A program made the position numbers and the translations under genes. 64,000 bases of DNA, from the NCBI RefSeq assembly GCF_000004075.3, contig NC_026659.2:31700272-31764271 (forward strand). Direction: 5' to 3'. The stretch comes from Cucumis sativus. Its lineage: Eukaryota; Streptophyta; Magnoliopsida; Cucurbitales; Cucurbitaceae. Within the stretch, counting starts at the first letter, position 1, and each line of letters starts with the position of its first letter. Shown in pieces: positions 1 to 12,500 of the stretch. The notes below the pieces were generated by a model. The model saw only the letters and a list, made by a program, of their open reading frames with translations, ran no database searches and was not told the origin of the DNA.

Positions 1-1296
1 TTACTTCCCATGCCTCAACTTGTATTTAATTTATTACAATCTCCCTTAATTATTGTCCTAAATTTTGTTATTGGGAATAAAAAGTTCCAACATATGAATA
101 ATAAATAAAAAGAACTAACTCTACCAACATATAATATATATATTGTAAAGAAATAGTGTGTGTTGAGAGAGTATTCAATGCTACGATTTTAATTGCTTCA
201 ATTCTTAATTATACAGCTTTATATATTCTTAAAGTTTACAAAAGAAAGACTATGATTGCACTTCTTGTGGCAACATATCTATATTAAGATTATCCAAATA
301 ATGTAATGTCTGTCAAAAGTTGGGCTGACAGAAACAGTAGCACACAGCTTATAGATTTCAGTTTCTTGTTATTCTTTGCTATAGTTCATGAGTTAAAAGT
401 TTTTTTTTTTCCCTTCTAAATTTGACGTATACAAAGTTTCTTTTAACAAGAAACAAAAGGAGAAAAGGGAATCAACATGTGTATACCATAATATCTCAAC
501 TTAAATTGACAACACTTCGAATTAGCTTGCGGGAAGAATAATGTATGTATTTGAATATGGGTAGAAGCCTCTTAATTATTAGATCCCCTAGATAGCGGTG
601 ACCAAAATCGTCTCACATTGAAATAATCAAGAGACTCCATACTCCTTGTAAACTAGATATATATGTTTCTTCTTTAATTTTTTAATTGGTTTGAAGATAC
701 AACTCCAGTTATTTAATACGAGCTCTCATAGACGAAGCTAAATAGGAAGCAGGAATTTGAGCTATATATATGAGGAAAAGGCATGCTATAGAAGAACTAT
801 TGTTGTAGTTTATAAGGAAAATCTTCACTTTTCATGAGCAAGAGTCAAGGAAAGTAGGTTGTTTGAATCCTAATTCAAAATACTTGCTGGCCTAGCGCTA
901 GCGTTACAAGGAGCATTTGTACTGTTTGTGTTTAGGGTTGTTGTTGTCTATAATATAAACTTCGACTAATGGTCTATACTATAGACTATGTTGTAGTAGA
1001 TCACGATCACAAAAACCATTAATCTAATAAAACAAAACCATGATCATATGGTCAGTGCACTGATATAAAAGGAAATTGTTTATAATCATTTGTGTTCTAC
1101 ATCTTGTCCTTTTAAAAAGAAAGACATAAAATGTGTTAGTAGGTGCACCAGAATCTACTTTCTTAGCACCATCATTCCCGCTTCATTAATATATAAAAGA
1201 TAAGTACAGAGTAGCAAAAAACGAAAACAAAGGACTAAGGAAAGCTCAAGAAAAGCCCAAAGTCAGTACAATATTAAACAAAAGTAGAATAATTTT
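1..1296. other. AT-rich intergenic DNA, no gene seen
   Basis: No open frame, splice chain or RNA gene stands out on either strand. The stretch is AT-rich with short oligo-T and TATA runs. It lies beyond a LINE fragment and far upstream of the AGL12-type gene, so it is either distal promoter or plain intergenic sequence. Confidence 0.6.
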
Positions 1297-1745
1297 TGAA
1301 GAGAGGAGATGTGCTTGACCAATGACCCGTAAGAGCCTTGACATCTTCCCAAATCACAGTGCCTTTGAAAATTCTGTTATTTCTTTCTATGTAGACCAAA
1401 GAGTGACAGCCACCAAGTTGAAAAGATCAGGATAGATTTTTTCTCTCTTTTTTGATAGAGAAGGTATATGCTTTTGCACAATGATGTGGTCTCTTGGAAG
1501 TGTTGTTTTTCTACTTTGATAATGTTTCCATTTTCTCCCAAAAATTTTAACAAAGGTGCATCTTATGAACAGATGGTTTATGTCTTCATCAGTCTCTTTA
1601 CATAAAACACACCAGATTGATTTTAAACACCAGTATGGGAGTTTCTTTGGAGACAGTCGGCCGTATTGATACATTCATGGAGAATGGTCCACAGAAAAAA
1701 TTTGCACTTTCTCCGAGCTTGTCAAAGACGGTCGGGTCCGAATTA
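1297..1745 (-). pseudogene. Decayed LINE (non-LTR retrotransposon) fragment, zf-RVT region
   Basis: On the minus strand, broken reading frames spell the zinc-binding reverse-transcriptase tail (zf-RVT) of plant LINEs. Reading from about 1735 down: an FFLWTILHE-like start in one frame, then KLPYWCLKSIWCVLC with the Cys-x2-Cys, then INHLFIRC in a second frame, then RNNRIFKGTVIWEDV in a third. A TAG follows VTLWST at about 1387, and at least two frameshifts separate the three pieces, so it cannot code. Only this C-terminal piece is recognisable; no endonuclease or catalytic RT motif was seen, which fits an old 5'-truncated insertion. The frame order was inferred by eye from the family pattern. 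Confidence 0.72.
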
Positions 1746-2161
1746 ACAACACTTATGATCATTTTTATTTGAATAGCTTTTTTTATAGAGGCAATAGAGA
1801 AACTGTTTTTCCATTCCTATGGTCAGAAAATATTTTCCTTGTTTATGTCTTATATGTGTGTGTGTGTGTTGCCTTATTAATATATTAATTGCCTGATATA
1901 TTTATATGTCTCTAGCTATATCTTCTGAAAGAAATTAAATTAATTGTGAGTTCATTAAGTTCTCAGTAAAGTACTCCCATGTAACAGTACACTTATTAAT
2001 ATAATTAGCTTCGTATCCCAATATGTGTGTAGTTTAAAATCTGAAGGTTAGAAAATAATGAATATAATTTATTAGAGTTGTAGAAGAGAAAATTAATTTA
2101 TTTTTCCATTGAAATAATCGGAAGATGGGTTATTTGGTTTATATATATGAGCTAGGAGCTA

Positions 2162-2162
<1 letters not shown>

Positions 2163-2210
<48 letters not shown>

Positions 2211-2266
2211 AAGAAGAAGAAGAAGAAGAAGAAACAATAAACAATAAACAATAAACAATAAACAAT
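2163..2266. repeat. Compound microsatellite: (AT)n, (AAG)n, (AAACAAT)5
   Basis: An uninterrupted AT dinucleotide tract (2164-2218, about 27 units) runs directly into an AAG tract (2219-2231) and then five perfect copies of the 7-mer AAACAAT (2232-2266). It lies about 510-610 bp upstream of the AGL12-type start codon. Length polymorphism is expected. Confidence 0.95.
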
Positions 2267-2441
2267 GGAGAGAATGTGAGGGGTCATAGATTATTATTGT
2301 AGTGGGGAGAGAGAGAAGAAAAAGAAAGAAAGTTTAGAGATTCAAAGAAAAAGATGAGTAATGTTAATTATATAATTGAATAAAATAAATAAAAGGGTGG
2401 TAGTGGTAGTGATGGATGAAGGGTTGTGTAGATCGGAGTTT

Positions 2442-2445
<4 letters not shown>

Positions 2446-2484
<39 letters not shown>
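2446..2484. repeat. (AT)n microsatellite in AGL12 promoter
   Basis: A pure AT dinucleotide tract of about 19 units, roughly 105 bp upstream of the probable TATA box of the AGL12-type gene. It is the second long AT tract in this promoter. Confidence 0.95.
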
Positions 2485-2487
<3 letters not shown>

Positions 2488-2590
2488 CATAAAGAAATGA
2501 AATAACCGACCAAATTTATATTCTGTGTAAGAGAAAGAGAAAGAGAAAGCTGAGAAAGAGAAAGAAAATGGAGGTAGGAGGAAAGGGAAG

Positions 2591-2598
2591 TATATAAA
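2591..2598 (+). promoter_or_regulatory. Probable TATA box of AGL12-type gene
   Basis: TATATAAA sits about 180 bp before the ATG at 2775, after a GA-rich stretch (about 2525-2590). That spacing would give a 5' leader of about 150 nt. The call rests on motif and position; AT richness makes chance matches common here. Confidence 0.5.
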
Positions 2599-2774
2599 GG
2601 GTTTAGAGTTGTGGCTTAATGAGTTATAAAGGGTTGGTTTTATTTAGTGAAGAAGGGGATAGTATTATTATTGCAGCGACCTGAAGCTAGTTCAAACTAG
2701 TTGAAGGTTGTGTGTACTGTAGTACTATCAATTGGGAAGAATTAATTACCAACACAGATTAATTATTCATAACT

Positions 2775-5700
2775 ATGGCTCGTGGGAAAGTTCAAATGAA
2801 AAGGATTGAGAATCCAGTGCACAGACAAGTTACTTTCTGCAAGCGTCGAGCTGGGCTCCTCAAGAAGGCTAAGGAGCTCTCTGTGCTTTGCGATGCTGAA
2901 ATTGGACTCTTCATTTTCTCCGCTCATGGAAAGCTCTATGAACTCGCCACTAAAGGGTACGTATAATATAACCCGGCCGGCCCCCCTCCCCTTCCTTATT
3001 ATATTCATCTCTCTTTTCCTTCTGATCTCCATCATTCTACCTTACATATTACAGCAGACACAGCTTCTGCTTCTCTTCTATACGGCTAGAGAGTTCATAA
3101 TTTATATATATCTTTGATAGTCATTTGTTGAATAAGAGTCAAAAACTATGTTATATATGTTGTAGCAGTGAATGTCTAAATCCTACCTAGCTTGTTCACT
3201 CATTTCTATGCACGTACATGTTACAACTTAACCTTATAATCACTTGGATACAATTTAAATTACACCAAAATATTACGAAAAAGTGTCAATTTGATTGGGT
3301 GCCATATGTCAATGAAGCAAAGGAGAGATCTGATACACTTTTCATGAGATCAAAGCGGTTAACTGAAACCATGAATATCACAGTATTTAACATACAATGA
3401 TATTTTTTTAAGAAAAGAAAAAGGGGGATGGAAGAACTTTGGTGGTGTGTAGAATAAACAAATAAATATATAAAAATATTCTTTTTGAGTATTGGTTTGA
3501 TTTCATGTTGGAGGGATATAGAACCATGCAAGGGCTTATTGAAAGGTACATGAAGCACACCAATGGGAATCAGCCACCAGACCCACCAATTCATCACCAA
3601 ACTTTGGTTCTCTCTCTCTCCCTCCCTTTTTCTTTTTTTCTTCTTTTTAATTTGGATGTGACAAATAGAGTTGATTGTTTTTCTATGGATAAGAACCATT
3701 ATTGTTAATAATGAAATACAATTTGCTTATTACTCCTATAATATATTATATACAATTCTTTCAAATTTCTTAATCAAAATTAAAATAAGAATAGAAAGAA
3801 AGAAAAGAAAGGCATCTTCTCCCCAACCAAAGTCCTTAGTTTTTTAAGTGAATTTGTTTACTAAGTGATATGCTGAATCTGATGCCTACTTCAATTCTAT
3901 ATATATATATATTCTTAAGTATTCCCATTAATGAGATTTCACACCATTGGAATTAAATAAAAAGAGACTGTGTTCAGATAAAATAATCATCAAAGTATAT
4001 ATATATTATGTTTCTGAGAAAGAAATTAATTGGTTCTGTAATCTCTGATTTTAATAATCCTAACCATATAATTTCAAACTTAACAAACACCCCACTTTAG
4101 AAACAAGAAAACAAATATATAACACTATATATATATATAGGGGCATTCTAGAAAATGGGAAAATATTGAAAATAAGAAAACAAAAGCCACATATTTTTCT
4201 GAAGTTTGACTTGAATTTTAAAAGTATGTTTTGTATATATGCAGACAACAAAATACGAAGACCCAAATAGGTATAGGCATGTGTATTATCAAAACTTAGT
4301 TTAATGTTGGAAATACTTTTAGAAGTACACATAAAACACAAAATGAGAAGGTTCATAAGTTCATTTCAAAAATCTAAATAATTATCCGAATCTGACTGTT
4401 TTATATATATTTGGTTTTTGTATGTTTGTCTTTAATGAACAAAAATATACATTTATATGTATATATTTGATTCCTGTGTTTTTGGTTTTATATAGGAAGT
4501 AAAAGAGGAGATCATCAGGCTGAAACAAGAAATTGAAGTCCTAAAGGGTCTCAGGTATAACACATATTTTATCTATATATCCAAATAATTAATGTGCAAC
4601 TTTGAGACGTGATCTACCTAGGTATATAGAGCTATCAATTTAAAAGAATTCATTCCAAACATGTTCATTTGATTGTAAATTGCCTCTGCTTTAGCTTCGC
4701 TAACATTTCAAGTTCAACACAAGTCATGCACACTTGGGATACTGACACTTGTTGGACACAACATCTATGTCTTCCACAATAGATATTGATCAAACATTTT
4801 TGCTAGGCATTGTTTGTTCAAATACACTAAAGTAGACACAAATATATAGTAGCATGCATATAGGGAGCAAAATGTATAAAAAAGAACATCTTTTAACCAT
4901 GTAATATTTATGTTTTGTGCTCTTATTTGATACAAAAACGAGTCTAATATATTTCGAGAGTTTGAGAGAGAACAGTTTATAAATATTAAAAAATGTATGC
5001 ATGCATGTATTTTAGGAATGCTTTGGGAGGAGGAGGAGGGGAAGGAATAATGACATTGGATGAGCTTGATATCTTTGAGAAGCAACTTGAGATTTGGATT
5101 TGTCAAGTGCGTTCTACAAAGGTAAAATTAATTAAGTTTCCCATTAAATCAATCTGTACTGTTAATTGCGTTCTATACTCCCTGATATCATATCATCATC
5201 ATCATTCATGTAGATGAAGTTCATGTGTGAAGAGATTGAAGCACTGAGGAACCAGGTTGGTCGTTGGCGTTAATTATTTTTTTAATCTTTCTTTCAAATA
5301 TATATATATAGATAGATAAGATAAAAGATAAAATTAATGTTATATTGTGAAGAAACTAAAGAAGTTGATGAGATTTCAAAATCAGTCTAAATTAGCAGCA
5401 GCCTCATCCATTGTCACTTCTTGTTTAGTGGTATAATAATATATTGCACTATATATGGATTATTGGATGATGCACCATTGATTACAAATCTAAAAATTGG
5501 ATTGTTTTGTAATCAGTTTCTACCCTAAAATTGTGCTTCCATTACAGTAATTTTGGTATCAAGTCTAAGTTTTCTTTCTGTACGTTTGAAGGAATTCATA
5601 CTGACAGCTGCCAACAAATATCTTCATGATAAGGTAACTTAGAGTATAATATACTTACTTAATTTTCTTTCTTTTGTTCTTTTAACTTGAATTTGAGATT

Positions 5701-6783
5701 AATGTTGAGAATCTTGTTTGAATTCCCGTCGTTTTCAATCAATTTTGAGATAGAATTTCATGTTATATCGAACGTACTGCATGGTGTCTGTAACAACTTA
5801 ATTAGAATGTGGTGTGACAGTTTGGTATTTGAGCGATGAGTATATATAGCTCAAGACGTCTGCATTTATAGTTTGTTTTTAGATTATTTAGGTTATCTTT
5901 AATATTTTACTGAATTTAAATCAACACCATTTAAGACCAAATGAATTGAATGAAAAATAATACTTCAAATCAAATTTTAGTAACCTATAGTTAATAAAAA
6001 TTATTGTATTACAATTATTAATTTTGCATGGAGATATATGTGTATTTGATAATGTTAATTTTTCATAACTACTTTTTTTATATCGGAATGAATTTTATTT
6101 ATTTTTTATTTTACAAAATTAAATTATACTTAAACTATAAAAATAAGAGAAAATGTTAAGGAAAATAACACACGAAAGGATTATCAAACAAGTTTTTGTA
6201 AAATAGTTATCAAACATAATCTCATGGATTCTTGTTGTAAGAAAAGAAATATGGAAAGAAAAATAGAAAACAGGAAACGGAACCCTTAAATTCTCACTTG
6301 CAACGACGTCTTATAATCAATTAGAGTATGTTTGGATTAAAGAGTTGGAAGTAAAAGTCAATAAGTAGGGATTTATGAACTTCATTTACTGCCTGTTTTG
6401 GCCTGAGGAATTTGTAAAACTTCATAAGCCTATACCCTTTACTATTTCACTTGTTATCTTAAACACCTACTTGGAATTCAATCATGATTGGTAGTAACCC
6501 GAGGTAGGGTGTGTCAATATCAAACCCATAAACCGACTTTTAAATTGAGATTGGAATACATACATAAATCAATCAAGTTAATTAAGAATTTAATGCTTAT
6601 ATATATTCTTATCATTTGTTTTTTTGGAGAAGGGAATGAAACATTAACTCTGTCCTTTGAATTGTGGTTTTACAGATGGAGGCCGAAAACATTAGCAACA
6701 CAACTAACATGGAACCTGTGAATATTACTAACTGTCAATATCCACTAACTATACAGGATGAGCTATTTCAGCTTTGCACTTAA
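2775..6783 (+). CDS. AGL12: AGL12-type (XAL1) MIKC MADS-box transcription factor
   Basis: Seven coding exons: 2775-2956, 3522-3606, 4496-4554, 5016-5121, 5214-5255, 5592-5633, 6676-6783, giving 207 aa. Exon 1 is the classic 182-nt MADS exon, and two 42-nt exons follow as in MIKC genes. The MADS domain (residues 1-60) starts [20 protein letters not shown] and has the RKxGLLKKA-type core as RRAGLLKKA. After it come [11 protein letters not shown] and a glycine-run segment [14 protein letters not shown], both diagnostic of AGL12, and the C-terminus ends QDELFQLCT, matching the family's EIFQF-like ending. In Arabidopsis AGL12 acts in root cell proliferation and flowering transition; a nuclear DNA-binding role here is inferred. 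The family length is about 210 aa. The exon 2 start was chosen at the AG before AACCATG because it restores the family's KGTMxG. Confidence 0.93.
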
Positions 6784-7378
6784 AAAGTTTAGAAGCTTAG
6801 AGAAACATGTTATCTATTTTAATGTAAAAAAAGAAAAAAACCATGAAGAAACCTACCTATTTACTCTTTGTAAGGTTGTTGAGGGTGTTGGTTTTCATAT
6901 TTTAGCAGACTTGATAACTTTAATGTTGTTTTTATGCAAATAATGACAATGTATACATTGCTACTAATTGCATTGTCAGCCAATGGTGTTTAGTTTTATC
7001 ATTAATTATATGAAGCTTATGTCTTCTTCCAATAATGATATATATTATCATCTATGTATGCATGTTTTTCTTTAATTCTTTTGGAATCTTATGCATGGTG
7101 TTGGATTTGGATTTGTCAAAATGAGTATAATTTAGCTAGCGTAAAGCAACCAAAATAAGGTTTATACTTTCAACCTCAACATTCAAGAGTGAAGGTCCGG
7201 TTCCTCCGCTCCACATATTTTGTAGATTTGGTTAGAGATAATTTTTCTTGCCATGCAAACTCCTAAGCCAGGTAATAGGTTGAAGTAATTAATGCACGAA
7301 AGGCTTATGGTTGAGACAGTGATGGTAGACAGGTTCCTGTCCTCTCTTATCTCTTCTCTGCTATCTGATCAATTGTAA
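6784..7378. other. Spacer between AGL12-type gene and DUF247 gene
   Basis: It holds the 3'UTR of the AGL12-type gene and the promoter of the DUF247 gene. No separate gene is seen. Short TA runs occur near 7040. Confidence 0.6.
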
Positions 7379-9233
7379 ATGCAGAACATCTTCACTTCAC
7401 TTACCATGGCCTCCTCCAACTCCAAACAACTTCACAAAAATCTTCATGAAACCCAATGGCTTCTTCAAATCACTCAACTTATTGAACCAAATAACCTTCA
7501 AACAGCCTTACAAACTCCCACTTCAATCTTTAAGCTGCCCCATTCCATCACCAACAACAACCCACAACTTTACTTCCCTCGCTATATTGCTTTTGGGCCT
7601 TACCATCATTTCAGAAATGACCTCTATCAAATGGAATTACACAAGCTCCATAATGCAATCAACTCAACACACTCTTTCCAACTTCCTCAACTCGACCAAA
7701 TTGTTCAACAACTCAAGAAATTAGATATCAAAATCAGATCTTGTTTCGATAACTTTCTTGAAATTGGGTCTGAGGCCTTGGCTTGGATCATGCTCATTGA
7801 TGGGTTGTTCTTGATTCAGCTGCTACCAATTTCCAACAATGAAAAGGATGAGACCAGAAGATTGCTTCCTGATCTTGTTCTTCTCCCCTCTCCATTTCCT
7901 TCCTTTGTTGAACAAAAGTTGTATTCTTGTCTAATTGAAGGAAATTTGATGACCCATGATGAGATTGTGAAAGATATCCTTATGCTTGAGAATCAAATCC
8001 CACTTCTTGTTCTCAAAAACATTTTACCAGAAAATTTTAGCAACAAACTGGATTTGTTGTTCTTCAAATTTTGTGACTTTGTTTCTCCCATCCAACTACC
8101 TCCTCATGACATCCCCGAATTCATGCGTTACAGGGGATATACTGATTTATCTCAAATTCTTGAACAATCTCATCATTTGCTTCACTTTCTTTATCTTTTG
8201 ATTTTGGATAAAAGTTCAAGTATTGATTGTCCTGTTGGAATGGCATTATGTTCTGCTTCTTTGGGTGTGGAACTGTTAAATATTTTCGCTTCTGTTCTTC
8301 AAATTGCCTTCTTACAACAGCTGAGTGAAGCTGCGGGTTTGATCCAAACCTTGTTTGGATTGCTTGGGAGAACTGGGTCGTCATCTTCTTCCACAGACAA
8401 CGACATCAACACCCCGCCATTGATCCCATCCGCCAGTGAACTTCAAAGGGTCGGAGTGAAGTTACAAGGCAACTACCAAGACTTTCATAACAGCATTAGG
8501 TTTGTTAAATCACCACTCAATCTAAGAGCATAACTCGAAAGGTTCCTATACCGTTAAACTTTGAAAGTTATATCAATTAAAACTTTGAATTAATTATTGT
8601 CTCTACCATTTAAAAAACTTTGAATTAATTATTGTGTCTACCATTTAAGTTGTTGAAAGGTTCACATATTTAATCATTTATTCATATTCTTTAACCAGAT
8701 TCAAGCAAGATCCCAGAAAAATTTGTTTAGAGTTACCAACGATCACCATAAATGCCTTCTCCGAAGTTCTTTTCAGAAATTTGATGGCATTTGAAGCAGC
8801 AACTAAACTAAACCCTCCATGTTTTAGCTATTATGTAGCATTGATGAGCTGGTTGATAACCACAGCCAATGATGTCAAGATATTAAAGCAAGAAAGAATT
8901 ATTGAGAGTCATTCATGCAGTGAAGAAGAGGTAGTTAAAGTGTTTGGTGGACTAAGAAATGTATTGGAGCTTCATCAGAAAAGCTATTATAAGTCTTGTA
9001 CAATCATGAACATGGCTGAGATTCAAATCGCTAAAGACATCAATTGCTATTATGAAAGCTGCTGGAAGGTGAAAGCCAGAAGATTGGTTAAGAGATACGT
9101 TAATCCAGTATTGAAGCTCATATTTATTCTGGTTGTGATTTTGCTCGTTGTTGTTGTTGTTGTTCGCACATTTTGTGGCTGGTTTGGTTGCTCTAGAATT
9201 TTGCATGTGGTCTCTGGTGCGGCAAAAACTTGA
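7379..9233 (+). CDS. DUF247 (UPF0481) membrane protein
   Basis: Two exons, 7379-8499 and 8699-9233, joined at SIR/FKQDP, give 551 aa. The DUF247 signature is clear: IAFGPYHH near the N-terminus, AWIMLIDGLFLIQLL, DILMLENQIPLLVLKNI, SASELQRVGVKLQ, then after the intron LELPTITIN, FRNLMAFE and a single C-terminal hydrophobic helix (LIFILVVILLVVVVVV) followed by a short tail. Family members are plant plasma-membrane or endomembrane proteins mostly of unknown role; some grass relatives act at self-incompatibility loci. A second in-frame ATG at 7406 has the better context (ACCATGG) and may be the used start (542 aa). The intron (8500-8698, GT-AG) is needed to reach the conserved C-terminal third: read through, the frame stops at 8533. 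Confidence 0.9.
8581..8648 (+). repeat. Tandem duplication inside DUF247 intron
   Basis: Two near-identical copies (about 33-35 bp) of AACTTTGAATTAATTATTGT followed by CTCTACCATTTAA (second copy GTCTACCATTTAA) lie end to end within the 199-bp intron. The duplication probably arose by replication slippage. Confidence 0.9.
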
Positions 9234-9563
9234 ACAGTTACAATTGATGTGCAATCCTGCTTAGTGAAATGGAAATGGATGTGCAATCATTTCTACACGT
9301 CATTTAGAGACTACCATTAAAGTTTTGTTTTTTGTAGTGCACATCAACGCAGGCAGAGGAATGGTTTTGTAACCTTACAAGGGGAAAACTTTCAGAGAAT
9401 CAAAATTAAAGACAAAGCTGCATGACAGCATGAGAGAATTTTTAATATTGATATATCAATTGCATGTCTACATTGATACACAACATACATACCTGCTTAA
9501 CGCTGCTCGTGTACTATATACAATACACCAAAAACAAACGCCAATTGCAAAGATTACACTATT
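9234..9563. other. Convergent 3' regions of DUF247 and PPR genes
   Basis: This 330-bp spacer separates the stop of the DUF247 gene (+) from the stop of the PPR gene (-). It must hold both 3'UTRs, so these may overlap. No further gene is seen. Confidence 0.65.
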
Positions 9564-12500
9564 TTAGGATTTCAAAAGCCTAGGGGATTCTTCATCAGAC
9601 AGGCAATCTTCATCAGACAGGCAATCTTCATCAGACGGAGAATCTTTATCAGACGGGGAATCTTCATCAGACAGATTATCGAGCTCAGATTCAGAATGTA
9701 CTTCTGAGTCCAAAGAAAATTTCATTTCTTGTTTGACCATTTGGACAAGGTCATATCTATGGGCACTTCTAAATGTATTAATGATTGCAAAGAACAATGA
9801 TTTGTTGAGCTCTATCTCTCCATATTTTAGTTGGCTGTATATTTGCTTCACACCTTCAATCATACCAGCTTTACCATAACAACCTACCAGATTTATATAA
9901 GTTACCAGGTCTGGCTTGAGATTTTGATCCTTCATTTTCATAAATATGTTTAAGGCTTTATCAATTTTTTCAGCCGCCCCATAAGCATATATGGCAACAT
10001 TGTACGCAAACGAGTCAAGTTGCACTTCAGCCTTTAAGAATGTATCACATGACTCGAGAGCAGAAGCATGCAATCCAAGACCAGAAAATACCGCAGCTAT
10101 GATAGCTTGCCGCGCATAAGTCTTCTCTTCATGAAATGCTGATTCTAGCTGTGATACGGCTTCTAATGGGATAACTCCTTTCTTTAATATAGTAAATAAT
10201 ACATTGAAGGTTCTATTATCTGGCAAAAGCTTCCTCGTTACCATCTCATGGAGCAATTCACCACATTCCCTTACTTGTCCATTAATTGCATAGCATTCTA
10301 TTACCTTGCGAAATGATGTAGCATCCCTCAACAAACCTGATTCTTTCATTTCCTCTGCGACCTCTATGGCTTCATCAAGCATGCCTATGTTCTTATAAAG
10401 ATATATCATAGTTGCAAATGATACACCATCTGCGTAGCCCCGTTCTCGCAGATCTTCAAAAACTTGTTTAGCCTCAGATACCATTCCTAAATCAGCATAT
10501 AGATTGATCATGCTATTTGATGCAATGGTATCTGCACCATCCTCCATGTTTTTCATCCTATTGTATATTCTTCTTGCATCTTCCAAGCTACCCACCTTAC
10601 TAAACGCCTTTATAAGGGATGTCAACACAATCTGGTTTTCTGCAATTCCAGATTTCTCCATAAGGCGAAAGTATTTAAGTGCCTCTTCAGCTTGACCAAT
10701 TTCAGCAAATCCATTAACTAAAACGCCATACAAGATTTCATTTGGTTCAACATCTGCATGTACCATCATATCATATACTTCAACTGCATCAGACATTAGT
10801 CCTAGGCGAGCATAACTTGCAATAACAGCAGAGAACGTCTGACATGTCGGTTTAAACCCCATTCTCTGCATTTCAGTCAAAAGGCGTCTTGCTTCGTCCA
10901 CTAAATCACCTCCTGAGAACATCTGAATCAGAGAATTGTAAGTGCACTCATCGGGCCAAGTGCCACGGTTTTTCATGCTCTTGAAGAGAAGAAATGCTTT
11001 TTCATAGAGTTCAGCCTTTCCGTAAGCTTTTATCATGACATTATATTCCATAACATCCATTTTTTTCCCTGATAAATCTCTTTTCCATAAAAAGATAGAC
11101 TCGGCTTCAAACCACAATCCTTTTTCAGCATAAGCATCTATAATTGCAGCTGATATCCTAGGTGACAATTCAGTATCCAATCTATACTTCTCTAGAAGTA
11201 TCTTGGCTCGATCAAGCAGGCCTTCATTAATATACATCTTAATGACACGAGGGAGTGAATGTTCATCAAGAAGTATATGAGATTTCTCCATTTCTGCTAT
11301 CACGTTCTCCACATCTTCCACCATATTCCTCTCCGATAATACATGCAGGAGAGCTCTATGAGTTACGACATCAGGAAAAAGACCTACCTCTCGGATTCTT
11401 CTATAACACTTGAGGGCCCCATCAATATTCCCATTGTTTGCATATAGAGAAAGAAATATATTGTAGGTTTTGGTATCTGGAGATAATCCACGTTCTTCCA
11501 TCTTAAGGAGCAAAGTTTCGGCCTCTGCAAGATGCCCATGGCTCCCACAGGTATAGATCATAGTGTTAAAAGTAATGGTATCCATTGAGATACCTGTTGT
11601 TAGCATTTCTCCAAACACATTAGCAGCATCCTTGAGGCGTCCCGCCTTTCCATACAAATCTATCAATGTGTTGTATGTAGATGTTAGTCTTGGCTTTCGT
11701 ACACAATTATCCACCTCTGGCGACACTTTTCGATTGGGAATCCTCGTGCCTATCCTGAAAAGCTCAGTCAACAAAAAATGCTTGGGAGTAATTGGTTCAA
11801 CTGCAGAATTAACACCAAAATCCTCAACCCTTGAATTCAAATCAAAATCATTCAGTTCAACCAGCCCCCTACACCAGTCCTTGTAGAATTTATCAGCAGA
11901 ATCAAATTCTCCAGCATCTTTTAAGACCCGAACTACAGTGTTCATGGTTACCTCATCCGGAAAAATGCCTCTTACTGTCATGTGCTTAATCCAGAGAAGT
12001 GCTTCTTTTACTAGACCCACCTTGCCATAGACATCTATGAGCATTCCATACGTATTATTAGTCGGAACAACACCATTTTCAGCCATTTCATTCCAACAAA
12101 GCCTCAACTCATCCCATTTTTGAGCTTGCCCCAGAGTGCGAAGTACGATGTTATAGTGAATTACATTGGGAACGTAATCTTTCTGAGACTTGAACCACTG
12201 GAATACCTGAATGACTCTTTCCCACCGACTCTGTTCCTTAAGTATCACAGTTTGTTCTTTCGGACTCAGATTTTGGCACGAGGAACTTAGAATATTCCCA
12301 ATATCACTAGCGGACTTCAAAGAGCGTAATATTGAGGGCAATATGCCACCGTAGCTCTTCTTCTTCCCATTAGTCGATAATCTTTGGGAGGCCATGGACA
12401 ACGTTCTTGAATGACACTGAAGCTTAAACCCTAAAGAAACCTTCAGGTCTCTATTAACATGCTTTTGAGAATTCAAATTTACAAAATTGAGCTCCCGGCT

